Assembly: GCA_045531955.1 (NCBI GenBank)
Contig: JAZSFC010000006.1
Location: 113,024 to 177,023, forward strand
DNA: 64,000 bases
Origin: SIG299 sp045531955
GTDB lineage: Bacteria > Bacillota > Clostridia > Lachnospirales > Lachnospiraceae
Reading direction: 5' to 3'
Position 1 is the stretch's first letter, and each line of letters opens with the position of its first letter. The notes below the pieces were generated by a model. The model was not told the DNA's origin and did not search any database. It saw only the letters and a list, made by a program, of their open reading frames with translations. This document shows positions 25,339-33,845 of the stretch, in pieces. The translations under genes and the position numbers were made by a program.

Positions 25339-26778
25339 ATGAAACACAAATTAAAACTTTTTTTTCTGGGAATCCTGTCGGTTGCTTTGTTTTTTACAAG
25401 CACCCCGGTCCCGGCTTTTGCCGATGACCCGGTAATAACGCCTTCTGCCCAATGGCCGGAGGCTCCTTCTCTGCAAAGCGCCGCTGCCGTTGTTATCGAG
25501 GCTTCTACCGGCTCCGTTCTTTATGATAAAAATGCTTATGAAGCATTCTATCCCGCCAGCACCACAAAACTGATGACTTCCCTGCTTGCCATCGAGCAGT
25601 GCCCTTTATCTGACGTGGTAACCTGCTCCAAAGCATCGGTAGAAAGCATCGGCTGGGACAGTAGCCGTATTGGCTTAATCGCCGGTGAATCCATCGATAT
25701 GGAAAATGCCCTGTATGCAATTTTACTTGCCTCTGCCAACGAAGTTTCCTACGCTGTTGCAGAGCATATCGGCGGCTCCGTGGATTATTTTGTTTCTCTC
25801 ATGAACGAACGCGCAAAGGATTTAGGTTGTGTAAACACCCATTTTGTTAATCCCCATGGTCTGGACCATGAAGAACACTATTCCTGCCCATACGATCTGG
25901 CGTTAATTGCCAAGAAAGCAATGGAGTACACCACCTTCCGCCGCGTTTCCGGGTCCTATAACCACAAAATCCCGGCAACCAACAAAAACGAAGAACGGTG
26001 GATTTCCAACACCCACCCTTTCATTAAGAAAAATGTTGTTTATGAAGGGGTATTTGCCGGAAAAACCGGTTCTACCTCCAAAGCAGGCAACTGTCTGGTT
26101 ACTTGTGCAGAGCGAAACGGAATGACTCTGATTTGCGTCATTATGAAAGCTCCGGATTCTGCTACGGTCCAGGCTGAAACCAAAGCCCTTTTGGACTATG
26201 CTTTTAACAATTTTACGCTGACTCCTTTAGCCGCATCCCAAGGCTCCACCAAAAATGCATTTCCCGTTTTATTCGAGGATGAGGAGGCGCTTATTTCCGA
26301 GGTTGCTTCTCCTTTATCGGTCAGTGACACTTCCCTGGTGCTCCCAACCGGAGCATCTTACCAGGATTTGACAAAAAAAATTACACTATCTCCAACGGTT
26401 GCTTTTACAACCGGCGAGAATATCATCGGCGAAGTAAATTTTTATTATGCAAACAACTATGTCGGTTCTGCAGATATTATTTTCCACAGCACAGATGATG
26501 TTATTGTAATTCCCTCTCCGACACCAACACCTACTGTAACACCGGTTCCCGACAATTCTACAGAGATTACCACTCACGGTAACTCCGCAGAAGCAAGTAC
26601 GAACATCACCGGTGATACGCCGGAAAATGACAACCGGCCTTTCATCATTGGAGCTATTGTATTCCTTTTAGTTCTTGTTGTAGGCTTTTATATTGTTCTT
26701 GTAGAACTTCCTTTCCGACGTAAAAAGAAAGCATATCAGGAAAAATACGGCAGAAAAAATCATAAAAATAACCCCTGA
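25339..26778 (+). CDS. serine-type D-Ala-D-Ala carboxypeptidase (DacF/PBP5 type)
   Basis: 479 residues. Signal peptide (MKHKLKLFFLGILSVALFF ... AFA), then a penicillin-binding domain with STTK (S74, K77), SAN (132-134) and KTG (242-244). A Ser/Thr/Pro-rich linker (SPTPTPTVTPVP) leads to a C-terminal membrane helix (about 434-455) and a basic cytoplasmic tail. It trims stem peptides of peptidoglycan outside the cell. The C-terminal full transmembrane helix replaces the amphipathic anchor of E. coli PBP5. It lies 9 bases after trxA. Confidence 0.95.
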   Translation: MKHKLKLFFLGILSVALFFTSTPVPAFADDPVITPSAQWPEAPSLQSAAAVVIEASTGSVLYDKNAYEAFYPASTTKLMTSLLAIEQCPLSDVVTCSKASVESIGWDSSRIGLIAGESIDMENALYAILLASANEVSYAVAEHIGGSVDYFVSLMNERAKDLGCVNTHFVNPHGLDHEEHYSCPYDLALIAKKAMEYTTFRRVSGSYNHKIPATNKNEERWISNTHPFIKKNVVYEGVFAGKTGSTSKAGNCLVTCAERNGMTLICVIMKAPDSATVQAETKALLDYAFNNFTLTPLAASQGSTKNAFPVLFEDEEALISEVASPLSVSDTSLVLPTGASYQDLTKKITLSPTVAFTTGENIIGEVNFYYANNYVGSADIIFHSTDDVIVIPSPTPTPTVTPVPDNSTEITTHGNSAEASTNITGDTPENDNRPFIIGAIVFLLVLVVGFYIVLVELPFRRKKKAYQEKYGRKNHKNNP

Positions 26779-26804
26779 GATTTATCTCAGGGGTTTCCTT
26801 TTTT
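26770..26804. terminator. bidirectional terminator
   Basis: 11-bp stem AACCCCTGAGA/TCTCAGGGGTT with a TTTA loop. T-rich on the plus strand (TCCTTTTTT); it also lies at the end of the convergent gene at 26814. Confidence 0.9.
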
Positions 26805-26813
26805 GAACTCTGC

Positions 26814-27932
26814 TTACTGACCCATGGATGCCAATAATTTCGCAATATCTTCAGGGGTCATCATGGCGTTCGGATCGCCGCCAAGACTTGCCAATGGGTC
26901 TGCTGCCGCCGCTGCTTCCGCTACCGGTTCTTCCTCAGCCGGTGCCGGTTCTGCTGCCACAGATGCCTGCTGCTCTTCCGCCACGGCACCTTCTGCAATA
27001 TCCTCAAACAATGCAGATAAGTCAAACTCCTCAGGCTCTTCTTCTACTGCCGGGTCTGCTTCCGGGGCCGGTTCTGTTGCACTTTGCATCTCAAATAATT
27101 TGGCAATATCATCTGCCGTCATCATGGCGTTTGGATCACCGCTAAGTCCTGCAAACGGATCTGTTGCCGCAGGTTCTTCTTCAGGAAGCGGGGCTTCTTC
27201 CGGAGCCGGTTCTTCCACGGTTTCAGGAATTTCTTCCGCTGCCGGGAAATCCGGAATTACAAATTCTTCATCTGCCGGAAGGTCGGAAACTTCGAATAGT
27301 TCCGCTTCAGAAACCTCTTCTAGTGCAATTGCCGGAGTTTCTTCCGGTTCTGTAAAGAAGTCCTCTTCCATAGCCGGCATCTCATTGGCAGCTGCCTTTA
27401 CACTAACTGCACCTGCATTGTCCTCAATTGCCTTTTTTAATTCCATCATAATATATTCCAATGTTTCACGTTCGCTGATTGCCAACTGTCTTGCATTCTC
27501 TTTATTAAATTTAATAATGGATTTTGACTGGTTTACCTGCTTTTCGGAAAGCATATAAATTTCATGCTCCAAATTCTCTATCTGATTCTGGAATAATGTG
27601 TTTTGCTGCTTTAACACATCAATCAGTTCCCTTTGGGAGCCTTCCATTTCCTTCATGTGCTTTGTTATTTTTAAACGGAATTCTCCGTCCGTACTGCTTG
27701 ACAAAACTTCTTTCGTATCTTCCTCATCTTCTGCCAATGGTGCCCACTTTTTTGCCTTATCGGAAAAAATTTCATTTAAAAACAGAAATGCGGTAATCAG
27801 TAATAATACGGCCGCCACCGCTACCATTATCACATTTTCGTTAGCTTTCATTAAAATATACATGGAGACAAAACAAGCCGCCACGAATAAAATTCCGAAT
27901 CCGGTTTTTTTCCAAATCTTCTTTCTGTCCAT
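26814..27932 (-). CDS. membrane-anchored coiled-coil acidic protein with repeated DPNAMM motif
   Basis: 372 residues from the ATG at 27932 (MDRKKIWKKTG), which has GAGGAGG before it. Two membrane helices (about 8-26 and 34-53), then a coiled coil (about 85-150) and a long Glu/Ala/Pro-rich acidic region. It carries two near-identical motifs, GDPNAMMTADDIAKLFEM and GDPNAMMTPEDIAKLLASMG; the second is the exact C-terminus. The motif is similar in shape to the N-terminal LSQDEIDALL tag of FliM/FliN, suggesting a docking peptide. The function is unknown. Confidence 0.75.
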   Translation of the reverse strand: MDRKKIWKKTGFGILFVAACFVSMYILMKANENVIMVAVAAVLLLITAFLFLNEIFSDKAKKWAPLAEDEEDTKEVLSSSTDGEFRLKITKHMKEMEGSQRELIDVLKQQNTLFQNQIENLEHEIYMLSEKQVNQSKSIIKFNKENARQLAISERETLEYIMMELKKAIEDNAGAVSVKAAANEMPAMEEDFFTEPEETPAIALEEVSEAELFEVSDLPADEEFVIPDFPAAEEIPETVEEPAPEEAPLPEEEPAATDPFAGLSGDPNAMMTADDIAKLFEMQSATEPAPEADPAVEEEPEEFDLSALFEDIAEGAVAEEQQASVAAEPAPAEEEPVAEAAAAADPLASLGGDPNAMMTPEDIAKLLASMGQ

Positions 27933-28023
27933 AGTACTGTTCCTCCTCATCCTTCGCAGAAAAACTTCTTATTTCTACTATACACCATTGTTTTAAATCC
28001 CGCAAGCAAAAGCGCAAAGAATC

Positions 28024-28052
28024 TTGACTTTAAAAATGCTATCCCCTATAAT
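28024..28052 (+). promoter_or_regulatory. promoter of tRNA-Arg
   Basis: TTGACT (28024-28029), 17-base spacer, TATAAT (28047-28052). Confidence 0.85.
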
Positions 28053-28072
28053 AAAACTTAGGTTTCTACCGT

Positions 28073-28144
28073 GCTCTCATAGTTAAATGGATATAACGGG
28101 CCCCTCCTAAGGGTCAGTTATAGGTTCGATTCCTATTGGGAGCA
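28073..28144 (+). tRNA. tRNA-Arg (anticodon CCU)
   Basis: 72 nt. Acceptor GCTCTCA/TGGGAGC, D-arm GTTAAATGGATATAAC, anticodon loop CTCCTAA, T-arm ATAGG-TTCGATT-CCTAT, discriminator A, no encoded CCA. It reads the rare codon AGG. Confidence 0.93.
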
Positions 28145-28164
28145 TTTACATACGGGAAAAGCAA

Positions 28165-28202
28165 AGGACTTCTGCATACATATGCAGAAGTCCTAATTTT
28201 TA
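28165..28202. terminator. bidirectional terminator after tRNA-Arg
   Basis: Perfect 14-bp stem AGGACTTCTGCATA/TATGCAGAAGTCCT with a 2-base loop, followed by AATTTTTAT. It overlaps the end of the convergent gene at 28200. Confidence 0.9.
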
Positions 28203-28664
28203 TGAGAAAATAACAAAATGCATAAAGCATGCATTGGCAATACCGATAATAATACCGGCGCCTACCTGCAACGGGGTATGTCCCACAAATTCCTTCAGTT
28301 TTGCTTCCGGCAAATCCTTTTTGGTCATAGCTTCCAATAATTCCATCATTTCAATAATAATGGTTGCCTGCTTTCCTGTTTCACGACGGACACCCATGGC
28401 ATCGTGGCAAACAATAATTGCCAAGGTTGCCGCAATGGCAAATTCAAAGCTGCCAAGCCCGAAAACCAGCGCTGCGGTGGCAGCAACCGAAGTAACCGTG
28501 GCAGAATGACCGCTTGGCATACCTCCGTCTCCGAACAAACGCTCCCACTCCAGTTTTTTGTTTAATGCTGCATGAATAATCGTCTTGAGAACCTGTGCCA
28601 ATGCCCAGGAAGACAATCCAATCACAAAAAATTCATTGGAAATCAAATTAAAAAACCAGTTCAT
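28200..28664 (-). CDS. divergent PAP2 family membrane protein (DUF212, YuiD-like)
   Basis: 154 residues from MNWFFNLISNEFFVIG; GGGAG precedes this ATG. Hydrophobic helices are interrupted by the conserved loops GGMPSGHSATVTSVA and CHDAMGVRRETGKQA, which are characteristic of the DUF212 family related to PAP2 phosphatases. It is a membrane protein of unknown substrate and appears monocistronic. Confidence 0.88.
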   Translation of the reverse strand: MNWFFNLISNEFFVIGLSSWALAQVLKTIIHAALNKKLEWERLFGDGGMPSGHSATVTSVAATAALVFGLGSFEFAIAATLAIIVCHDAMGVRRETGKQATIIIEMMELLEAMTKKDLPEAKLKEFVGHTPLQVGAGIIIGIANACFMHFVIFS

Positions 28665-28832
28665 AAAGTTCTCCCTTATCTTTTGTAACTTAGTATACCC
28701 CCATTGCAAATATCATACCATTTATTAAGTACAAGTTCAACATTTTGTTCGAACTCTTTCTCACAACTATTTTGTAAACTCTTTCAAATTGTTCTTCCAT
28801 TTGTCATAATAATATGTTAAAATAAATTCAGT

Positions 28833-28849
28833 TGCGTATACAATACGCA
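28833..28849. promoter_or_regulatory. palindrome in the leader of the chemoreceptor gene
   Basis: TGCGTAT-ACA-ATACGCA, perfect 7-bp arms, about 40 bases before the ribosome-binding site of the gene at 28898. It could be an operator or a small leader hairpin. Confidence 0.5.
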
Positions 28850-28897
28850 CGAAAATAATTAAAGCACTATTTTGGGATTTACATTAGGAGGATTAAC

Positions 28898-30196
28898 ATG
28901 AGTAAACAAAACAAAAAACTTTTAAATGCCAACATTGCCAAAAAATTTGGTATTTCGTTTACCGCTATTACTTACGGAATCATTGCTACTGTTATTCTGG
29001 CAGTTGTAAACATGTTCCTGATTGCCAGAGCCGGCGGCATCGGATTATTCTCTTCCTTTAGCCGCGCAGCCGGTGTGATTCTTTATATTGTGGTTGCTTT
29101 CTTCATTATGATTATGCTCCGCACTGTTGCAAAAAGCCTTTCTTCATCCTTAACCGAACCGATTTACGAGCTCCAGGATGCTATGAAAAAGTTAAAAAAC
29201 GGTGATTTCAATATTGAGCTTACTTACGAAGGCAATGATGAATTGTCCGATTTAGGTTCCGATATTCTGGCTGCCTGCAACCAAATGCATATTATTGTAG
29301 CAGACACCAGAGAAGTACTTGCCAAAATGGCAGACGGTAATTTCAAGGTTTCCACCGGTGCAAGAGAAAGCTATGTAGGTGATTTTGCCGCACAGTTGGA
29401 AGCATTACGTAATTTGAAATATAATATGTCCGACACCCTCCGCCAGATTCAGGCGGCAGCTGCTCAGGTTATGGTTGGTTCCGAACAGTTAGCCGGAAGC
29501 GCCCAGGACTTAGCAGAAGGTGCCACTAATCAGGCAAGTGCCGTAGAAGAACTTACCGCAACCGTTGCAAACGTAACCGGCATTTCCGAAGAAAGTGCAA
29601 AAAATGCTGCATTCGCTGCATCCAGTGCCTCTCAGGCAGCCGAAGATGCGAAAAAGAGCAGAGAAGAAATCAACCAGTTAACCGATGCTATGGACCGTAT
29701 CACTGCAACCTCCAAAGAAATTGAAGATATTATCGGTGCTATTGAAGATATTGCTTCCCAAACCAATCTGCTTTCCTTAAATGCTTCCATTGAAGCAGCA
29801 AGAGCAGGAGAAGCCGGCCGTGGTTTCGCCGTAGTTGCCGACCAAATCGGTAAACTGGCTGCAGACAGTGCACAATCTGCAGTAACCACAAGAGAGCTAA
29901 TCAGCAAATGTCTTTCCGAAGTTCAGGCCGGAAACCGTATCGTAGAAAGCACTATGGAATCTATCGGAACCGTACTTGCCAACATGGAATCCTTTGCAGG
30001 TATGGCAGCAGGTGCCGCAGAAGCCTCCAAAGAACAGGTTGACATGTTAAAGCAGATTGAAGCCGGAATGGATCAGATTACCTTAGTTGTCCAGAGCAAT
30101 TCCGCCACTGCACAGGAAACCTCTGCTGTCAGCGAAGAGCTTTCCGCACAGGCAACCGGTTTAGATGAAATGATTGAAAAGTTCGAATTAAAGTAA
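28898..30196 (+). CDS. methyl-accepting chemotaxis protein
   Basis: 432 residues. Two membrane helices (about 22-45 and 55-76) separated by a loop of only ~12 residues, so it has no outer ligand domain. A HAMP domain and a second HAMP-like segment (about 75-170) precede the signalling domain with the conserved tip IEDIASQTNLLSLNASIEAARAGEAGRGFAVVADQI. It probably reports an intracellular or membrane signal to CheA-CheW. AGGAGG precedes the ATG. No other chemotaxis gene is in the window. Confidence 0.95.
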   Translation: MSKQNKKLLNANIAKKFGISFTAITYGIIATVILAVVNMFLIARAGGIGLFSSFSRAAGVILYIVVAFFIMIMLRTVAKSLSSSLTEPIYELQDAMKKLKNGDFNIELTYEGNDELSDLGSDILAACNQMHIIVADTREVLAKMADGNFKVSTGARESYVGDFAAQLEALRNLKYNMSDTLRQIQAAAAQVMVGSEQLAGSAQDLAEGATNQASAVEELTATVANVTGISEESAKNAAFAASSASQAAEDAKKSREEINQLTDAMDRITATSKEIEDIIGAIEDIASQTNLLSLNASIEAARAGEAGRGFAVVADQIGKLAADSAQSAVTTRELISKCLSEVQAGNRIVESTMESIGTVLANMESFAGMAAGAAEASKEQVDMLKQIEAGMDQITLVVQSNSATAQETSAVSEELSAQATGLDEMIEKFELK

Positions 30197-30212
30197 ACGG
30201 TACATACATAAA

Positions 30213-30244
30213 AAGCAGGAAACCAAAAGGGTTCCTGCTTTTTT
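30213..30244. terminator. bidirectional terminator after the chemoreceptor gene
   Basis: Stem AAAGCAGGAA/TTCCTGCTTT with a short loop, TTTT on both sides. It also lies at the end of the convergent DUF2812 gene. Confidence 0.9.
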
Positions 30245-30245
30245 A

Positions 30246-31460
30246 TTACTTTATACTGTCTGCCATCAGCTGTGCCCATTCTTCCAGAGTAAAATACTTC
30301 TCCTGTTCCCCCGCATATTCATGGAAGGTTCCCGAAAGCACCTTGTTTCCGTGAACTAAAACCACTTTTTCCATGTGGATGTCGTCCATATAAGCCATGG
30401 CATATTCTATGCCCAAGTCCAATTCGCCGATAATTTCAAAGTCCCGCTCCTTATCCATCCGCATGTAGTCCTTGGCCACAAGCTTTGCCATCCACGGCCA
30501 TCTAAGCTCATGATAATTGATATCCCACAGGCCGTAAACACTTTTGTCTTCAGATACCCAAACTTCCGCAATTTCTTCCCAGATGTAATTCACCGGTGCC
30601 AGCACATCAGACCACTCCACTACGGTGTTGCAGTATCCCATATCCCTAAGTTTATAGGAACTTCCCGGTGCGATGTCTGCCATGGTAGCAAAAGGAGGAT
30701 TCCCGAAATAATTTTCCAATGGTATTTCATCCTCAAACAAAACCGTGCGGTGAATATTTGCCAGGACAATACATCCCCAGGCACAACATAACACAATGAG
30801 CAGCATCATTTTGGCCGGCTGAAGCCACTCTTTCTTTTTCCAATTTTTTTCCCGGTTTAACTGCTCACCTCGCTTTAATTTTTTATACAGCTTTGTATAA
30901 TAAACAAATTTCCAAACCGAGCCAAACACAAACCAAAGTGCAAGACCGGCGGTGAAAAAGTAAAACCAGGTTTTCATATAAAGCATCGGTACAAGAAATG
31001 CCCCGTTTTTCTTTACCAACGGATACAGAATAAACCAAATCAAGCAAGTAGTAATAGAAGATAACTGCCGTTTTTTAACCTCTTTTAAGGTAATCGCCTG
31101 GACCTCCGGTTCCGAATTCAGTTCGCGAACATTCTCTTCTATGGAGCGGTAAATAAAAAATTCCCCATGACTGACAACAAATTCCCAGCCAAGCTCCCTG
31201 CTCAGTTCCATTTCTTCCTTTAGTGGTTCATATCCGTCGGTTACAAAACTTCCATGGGAACTTTTCGCCTGTAACCGGTATTTCACCTTCTTCGGTTCCT
31301 CCTTATGGAAAAACCCGAAGCCAAAGAAAAAGCCGTCACTTGTTAAAAACAGCCCTTCCTCCGCCATATCCTCCAGCCAGCTCTCTATCCCTTCCACATC
31401 ATAAGACGGGCACGGTACCAGCCGGTAGTATGTTTTCTTTTCCCCGTTATTTCCACTCAT
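30246..31460 (-). CDS. DUF2812 membrane protein, PadR partner
   Basis: 404 residues from the ATG at 31460 (MSGNNGEKKTYYRLV), 14 bases inside the padR gene. The N-terminal half matches DUF2812 (PCPSYDVEGIESWLEDMAEEGLFL ...). Two to three membrane helices follow (about 145-185 and 225-240), and then an extracytoplasmic domain (MADIAPGSSYKLRDMGYCNTVVEW). DUF2812 genes are nearly always paired with PadR regulators, often in surface-stress responses. The C-terminal domain is not recognised. Confidence 0.8.
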   Translation of the reverse strand: MSGNNGEKKTYYRLVPCPSYDVEGIESWLEDMAEEGLFLTSDGFFFGFGFFHKEEPKKVKYRLQAKSSHGSFVTDGYEPLKEEMELSRELGWEFVVSHGEFFIYRSIEENVRELNSEPEVQAITLKEVKKRQLSSITTCLIWFILYPLVKKNGAFLVPMLYMKTWFYFFTAGLALWFVFGSVWKFVYYTKLYKKLKRGEQLNREKNWKKKEWLQPAKMMLLIVLCCAWGCIVLANIHRTVLFEDEIPLENYFGNPPFATMADIAPGSSYKLRDMGYCNTVVEWSDVLAPVNYIWEEIAEVWVSEDKSVYGLWDINYHELRWPWMAKLVAKDYMRMDKERDFEIIGELDLGIEYAMAYMDDIHMEKVVLVHGNKVLSGTFHEYAGEQEKYFTLEEWAQLMADSIK

Positions 31461-31785
31461 CCAGGTCACCCCTTTCAAATGCTGCATCCCTTGCATCTTC
31501 TACGCACTGTTTCAAACGCTCTACCTCTTCTTTATATGCCATCCGCCCCTTTTCCGTAATTTCATACGTCCGCTTCCGGCCCTCTACTTCAATTTCTGTA
31601 ATATATTTTTCCTTTTCAAACTTACCTAGAATTGTGTATAACGTTGCCGGACCGATTAAAATTCTTCCCCCGGTTCTCTTTTCAATAAATTCCGCCACAT
31701 CAATTCCGCACATCGCATCCTTGCAAAATGCCATCAACACATAAAACATCGTTTCCGTTAACAGCTCCATAGATTTCTTTGGCAT
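31447..31785 (-). CDS. PadR-family transcriptional regulator
   Basis: 112 residues from MPKKSMELLTETMFYVLMAF; AGGTGGG precedes it. Winged-helix fold with the typical PadR segment GPATLYTILGKFEKEKYITEIEVEGRKRTYEITEKG. It overlaps the DUF2812 gene by 14 bases. Two tandem 13-bp repeats overlap its own -10 box, so autorepression is likely. Confidence 0.92.
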   Translation of the reverse strand: MPKKSMELLTETMFYVLMAFCKDAMCGIDVAEFIEKRTGGRILIGPATLYTILGKFEKEKYITEIEVEGRKRTYEITEKGRMAYKEEVERLKQCVEDARDAAFERGDLDEWK

Positions 31786-31801
31786 AGTATCCCACCTTTC
31801 A

Positions 31802-31859
31802 ATATCATTACACGATATCATCTAACGATATTATATATTATGAGTAACAGCTCTGTCAA
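31802..31859 (-). promoter_or_regulatory. PadR promoter with tandem operator repeats
   Basis: TTGACA (31859-31854), 18-base spacer, TATAAT (31835-31830). Immediately downstream are two direct repeats, ATATCATTACACG (31802-31814) and ATATCATCTAACG (31815-31827). The position fits repression of transcription start. Confidence 0.7.
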
Positions 31860-31907
31860 TATGAACATTTTTAATCCTTCTCTAATGTAATGCATTAAAA
31901 CTTCTGC

Positions 31908-31913
31908 TATAAT
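31908..31913 (+). promoter_or_regulatory. extended -10 promoter of the lipoprotein gene
   Basis: TGC-TATAAT, an extended -10 element, 35 bases before the ATG at 31948. No clear -35. Confidence 0.5.
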
Positions 31914-31947
31914 ACCAGTATTAACGGGAAAAAGGAGAATAACAAAT

Positions 31948-32406
31948 ATGAAACCTGTTTTTAAACCATTCGGATGCATTCTTTGCATTGCCATTGTACT
32001 GTCTTTTGCAGCCTGTGATGCAGGAGAAGCCGACAATGTCATAACCATCAGTAATGGTGTTATCGAAACAAACAACGCATTACCGGAAAAAGAAACATTG
32101 ATAGAAAATTTAGAAAATGCGGGCTACACTGTCACCGAGTATAGTTCCATTGACGGTTCTGACCTTACGATTGACCGCCTGATTGCAGAAAAAGAAAAGA
32201 AGTACATTGATATTACCTTCGGTCTTTCCGAAGAAGATTCTAAAACTGTCTTCAGCTCCTACTGTGATATGTATAAAGCCAATAACGATTACTATATCCT
32301 CGCCAGAAATGTGAACCTTGTCTACTGCGTTACCGATAAAAAAACCTTTTCCAAAGCAGGCTTTCAATCCACCTCTAACATCGGGGAACAATATATAAAT
32401 AATTAG
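31948..32406 (+). CDS. small lipoprotein, function unknown
   Basis: 152 residues. Signal peptide with lipobox SFAAC (C23), then a compact hydrophilic domain (EKETLIENLENAGYTVTEYSS ... LVYCVTDKKTF). A similar layout occurs in many small Lachnospiraceae lipoproteins of unknown role. Two additional cysteines in the mature part (SYCDMY and VYCVTD) could pair. AAGGAG precedes the ATG. It has its own promoter and terminator. Confidence 0.7.
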   Translation: MKPVFKPFGCILCIAIVLSFAACDAGEADNVITISNGVIETNNALPEKETLIENLENAGYTVTEYSSIDGSDLTIDRLIAEKEKKYIDITFGLSEEDSKTVFSSYCDMYKANNDYYILARNVNLVYCVTDKKTFSKAGFQSTSNIGEQYINN

Positions 32407-32425
32407 TACAAAAAAAACAATTTTT

Positions 32426-32470
32426 TCGCCTCCACACCCGGCATGCACCGGCTGCAGAGGCGAATTTTTA
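32426..32470 (+). terminator. terminator of the lipoprotein gene
   Basis: 7-bp stem TCGCCTC/GAGGCGA with an inner CCGG-containing loop, followed by ATTTTTAATTTT. Confidence 0.75.
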
Positions 32471-32477
32471 ATTTTAA

Positions 32478-32678
32478 CTTAATATAAATTTCACATCATA
32501 ATAAATCCCCATATTGTATTTTTACCCGGATAGGACCCTGGAGAAACGCCGGTCCTTGGCGAAGTTTTGCGACTTTAGTCGCATGAGCCTAGTACCGTTG
32601 CGTTTCGATGGAGCGAAAGCGCGTCCGGACGGATAAAAATACAATATGGGGATTCTTATAGATAAAAATTATATTAAG
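32478..32678. repeat. 201-bp nested inverted-repeat element
   Basis: Outer 14-bp arms CTTAATATAAATTT (32478-32491) and AAAATTATATTAAG (32665-32678, one mismatch). Inner 21-bp perfect arms at 32504-32524 and 32634-32654, containing CCCCATATTGTATTTTT and its complement. The 109-base centre folds further: GGACC/GGTCC, GCGACT-TT-AGTCGC, and GCGTTTCG/CGAAAGCGC. It lies between two convergent genes. It looks like either a structured RNA or a small non-autonomous transposon (MITE). Confidence 0.65.
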
Positions 32679-32681
32679 CTG

Positions 32682-32927
32682 CTATAAATTCGCTTCCACA
32701 GCCAGCGCCAGCTGATTCGGACAGGAATTGTCGCCACGGCACTCAATACCTTTTAAGCGTTTTACAACCTCTGTTGCTTCCATGCCTTCTGCCAATCTTG
32801 CCACACCCTGTGTGTTTCCGCGGCATCCTCCGATAAACTGCACATTACGGACAATGCCGTCCACAATATCAAATTCAATTCCTCTGGAACATACGCCCTG
32901 TGTTTTGTAAGATACGTGCTTTTCCAT
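32682..32927 (-). CDS. TSCPD-domain protein (TIGR03905 type)
   Basis: 81 residues from MEKHVSYKTQGVCSRGI; AAGGAAGAG precedes it. Conserved Cys residues in GVCSRGIEF, IGGCRGN and IECRGDNSCPNQLA are typical of this small family, whose fold resembles the C-terminus of some ribonucleotide reductases. It probably binds metal or nucleic acid; the function is unknown. The start lies 17 bases past the DUF3881 stop, in the same transcript. Confidence 0.85.
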   Translation of the reverse strand: MEKHVSYKTQGVCSRGIEFDIVDGIVRNVQFIGGCRGNTQGVARLAEGMEATEVVKRLKGIECRGDNSCPNQLALAVEANL

Positions 32928-32944
32928 ATTCTCTCTTCCTTTCT

Positions 32945-33817
32945 TTATACCTCTACTTTGCCCTGCATCCACACGTTTCCGCGGAATCTCCGGCCCGGCT
33001 CAGGTTCACCAAGCAAATCATCCGTATGAATACAGACATCATAGTTCATCTCATTACATTCTACGTTTAACACGTAAAATTCCTCTTTTGTGTAAAAGTT
33101 TGTCTGTTTTTCCACCCGATTAATGTAACCCAGAATGGAATAATTATCAGATTCCGAACCGTACGGGATAAAGCTGGTTTCCACAATGGAGTATATATCT
33201 TCCTTGCGGATACGGCGGCTTACTACCGCATACTGGTCAATATCATCCATGGTGAGACTCTGCATAGCTTCCTGGTTTCCCTGTTTTGCTTCAGCAATTA
33301 GCGCGGAACGGTTCTGTAAATCAGTTTTGACCTTTTCGGCTTCTTTTTTTGTTTTTTCCACCGGAAGCAAAATTTTTCCATCCGTGGCCAGCGCAGATAA
33401 ATACACCGGACAGCGTCTGCGTTCTTTTTTCCGGATCGGGTTCTTTAACAAATCTACCACGTTTTGGATATAGAAGATCAAAGACACACCAATGCGGTAA
33501 TCATCACACATGCCGGTATACGCGTCTGTGTCTACCCGCTTGTTGACAAACAACGGTTCTTCTGTGGTGATGGCAGCGCCTTTACGGATTGGAAAATAAT
33601 GTGCCACATGAAACACTCCACGGGCATCGGTTTCTCCCCGGACCACAACACCGGTATCTTCCGCAACTTCCATTGTAAGCTCTACAACAGCACGGTCTTC
33701 TGACATCCGGAATACCTGCTTTTCCGTTGCATTATCAATTACCAACTGGATTAATTTTTCTTCATCATTCCGGCTTTTTACACTGCTAAAGCCAACTGCT
33801 CTTAAAAAACTATGCAC
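32945..33817 (-). CDS. DUF3881 family protein
   Basis: 290 residues starting MHSFLRAVGFSSVKSRNDEEKL. Soluble, without membrane segments, family-typical length. It is confined to Clostridia and of unknown function. It sits between the hybrid kinase-DegV gene (28 bases upstream) and the TSCPD gene. Confidence 0.75.
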   Translation of the reverse strand: MHSFLRAVGFSSVKSRNDEEKLIQLVIDNATEKQVFRMSEDRAVVELTMEVAEDTGVVVRGETDARGVFHVAHYFPIRKGAAITTEEPLFVNKRVDTDAYTGMCDDYRIGVSLIFYIQNVVDLLKNPIRKKERRRCPVYLSALATDGKILLPVEKTKKEAEKVKTDLQNRSALIAEAKQGNQEAMQSLTMDDIDQYAVVSRRIRKEDIYSIVETSFIPYGSESDNYSILGYINRVEKQTNFYTKEEFYVLNVECNEMNYDVCIHTDDLLGEPEPGRRFRGNVWMQGKVEV

Positions 33818-33845
33818 TCTTAAACCTCTTTCATTGCATTTTATT

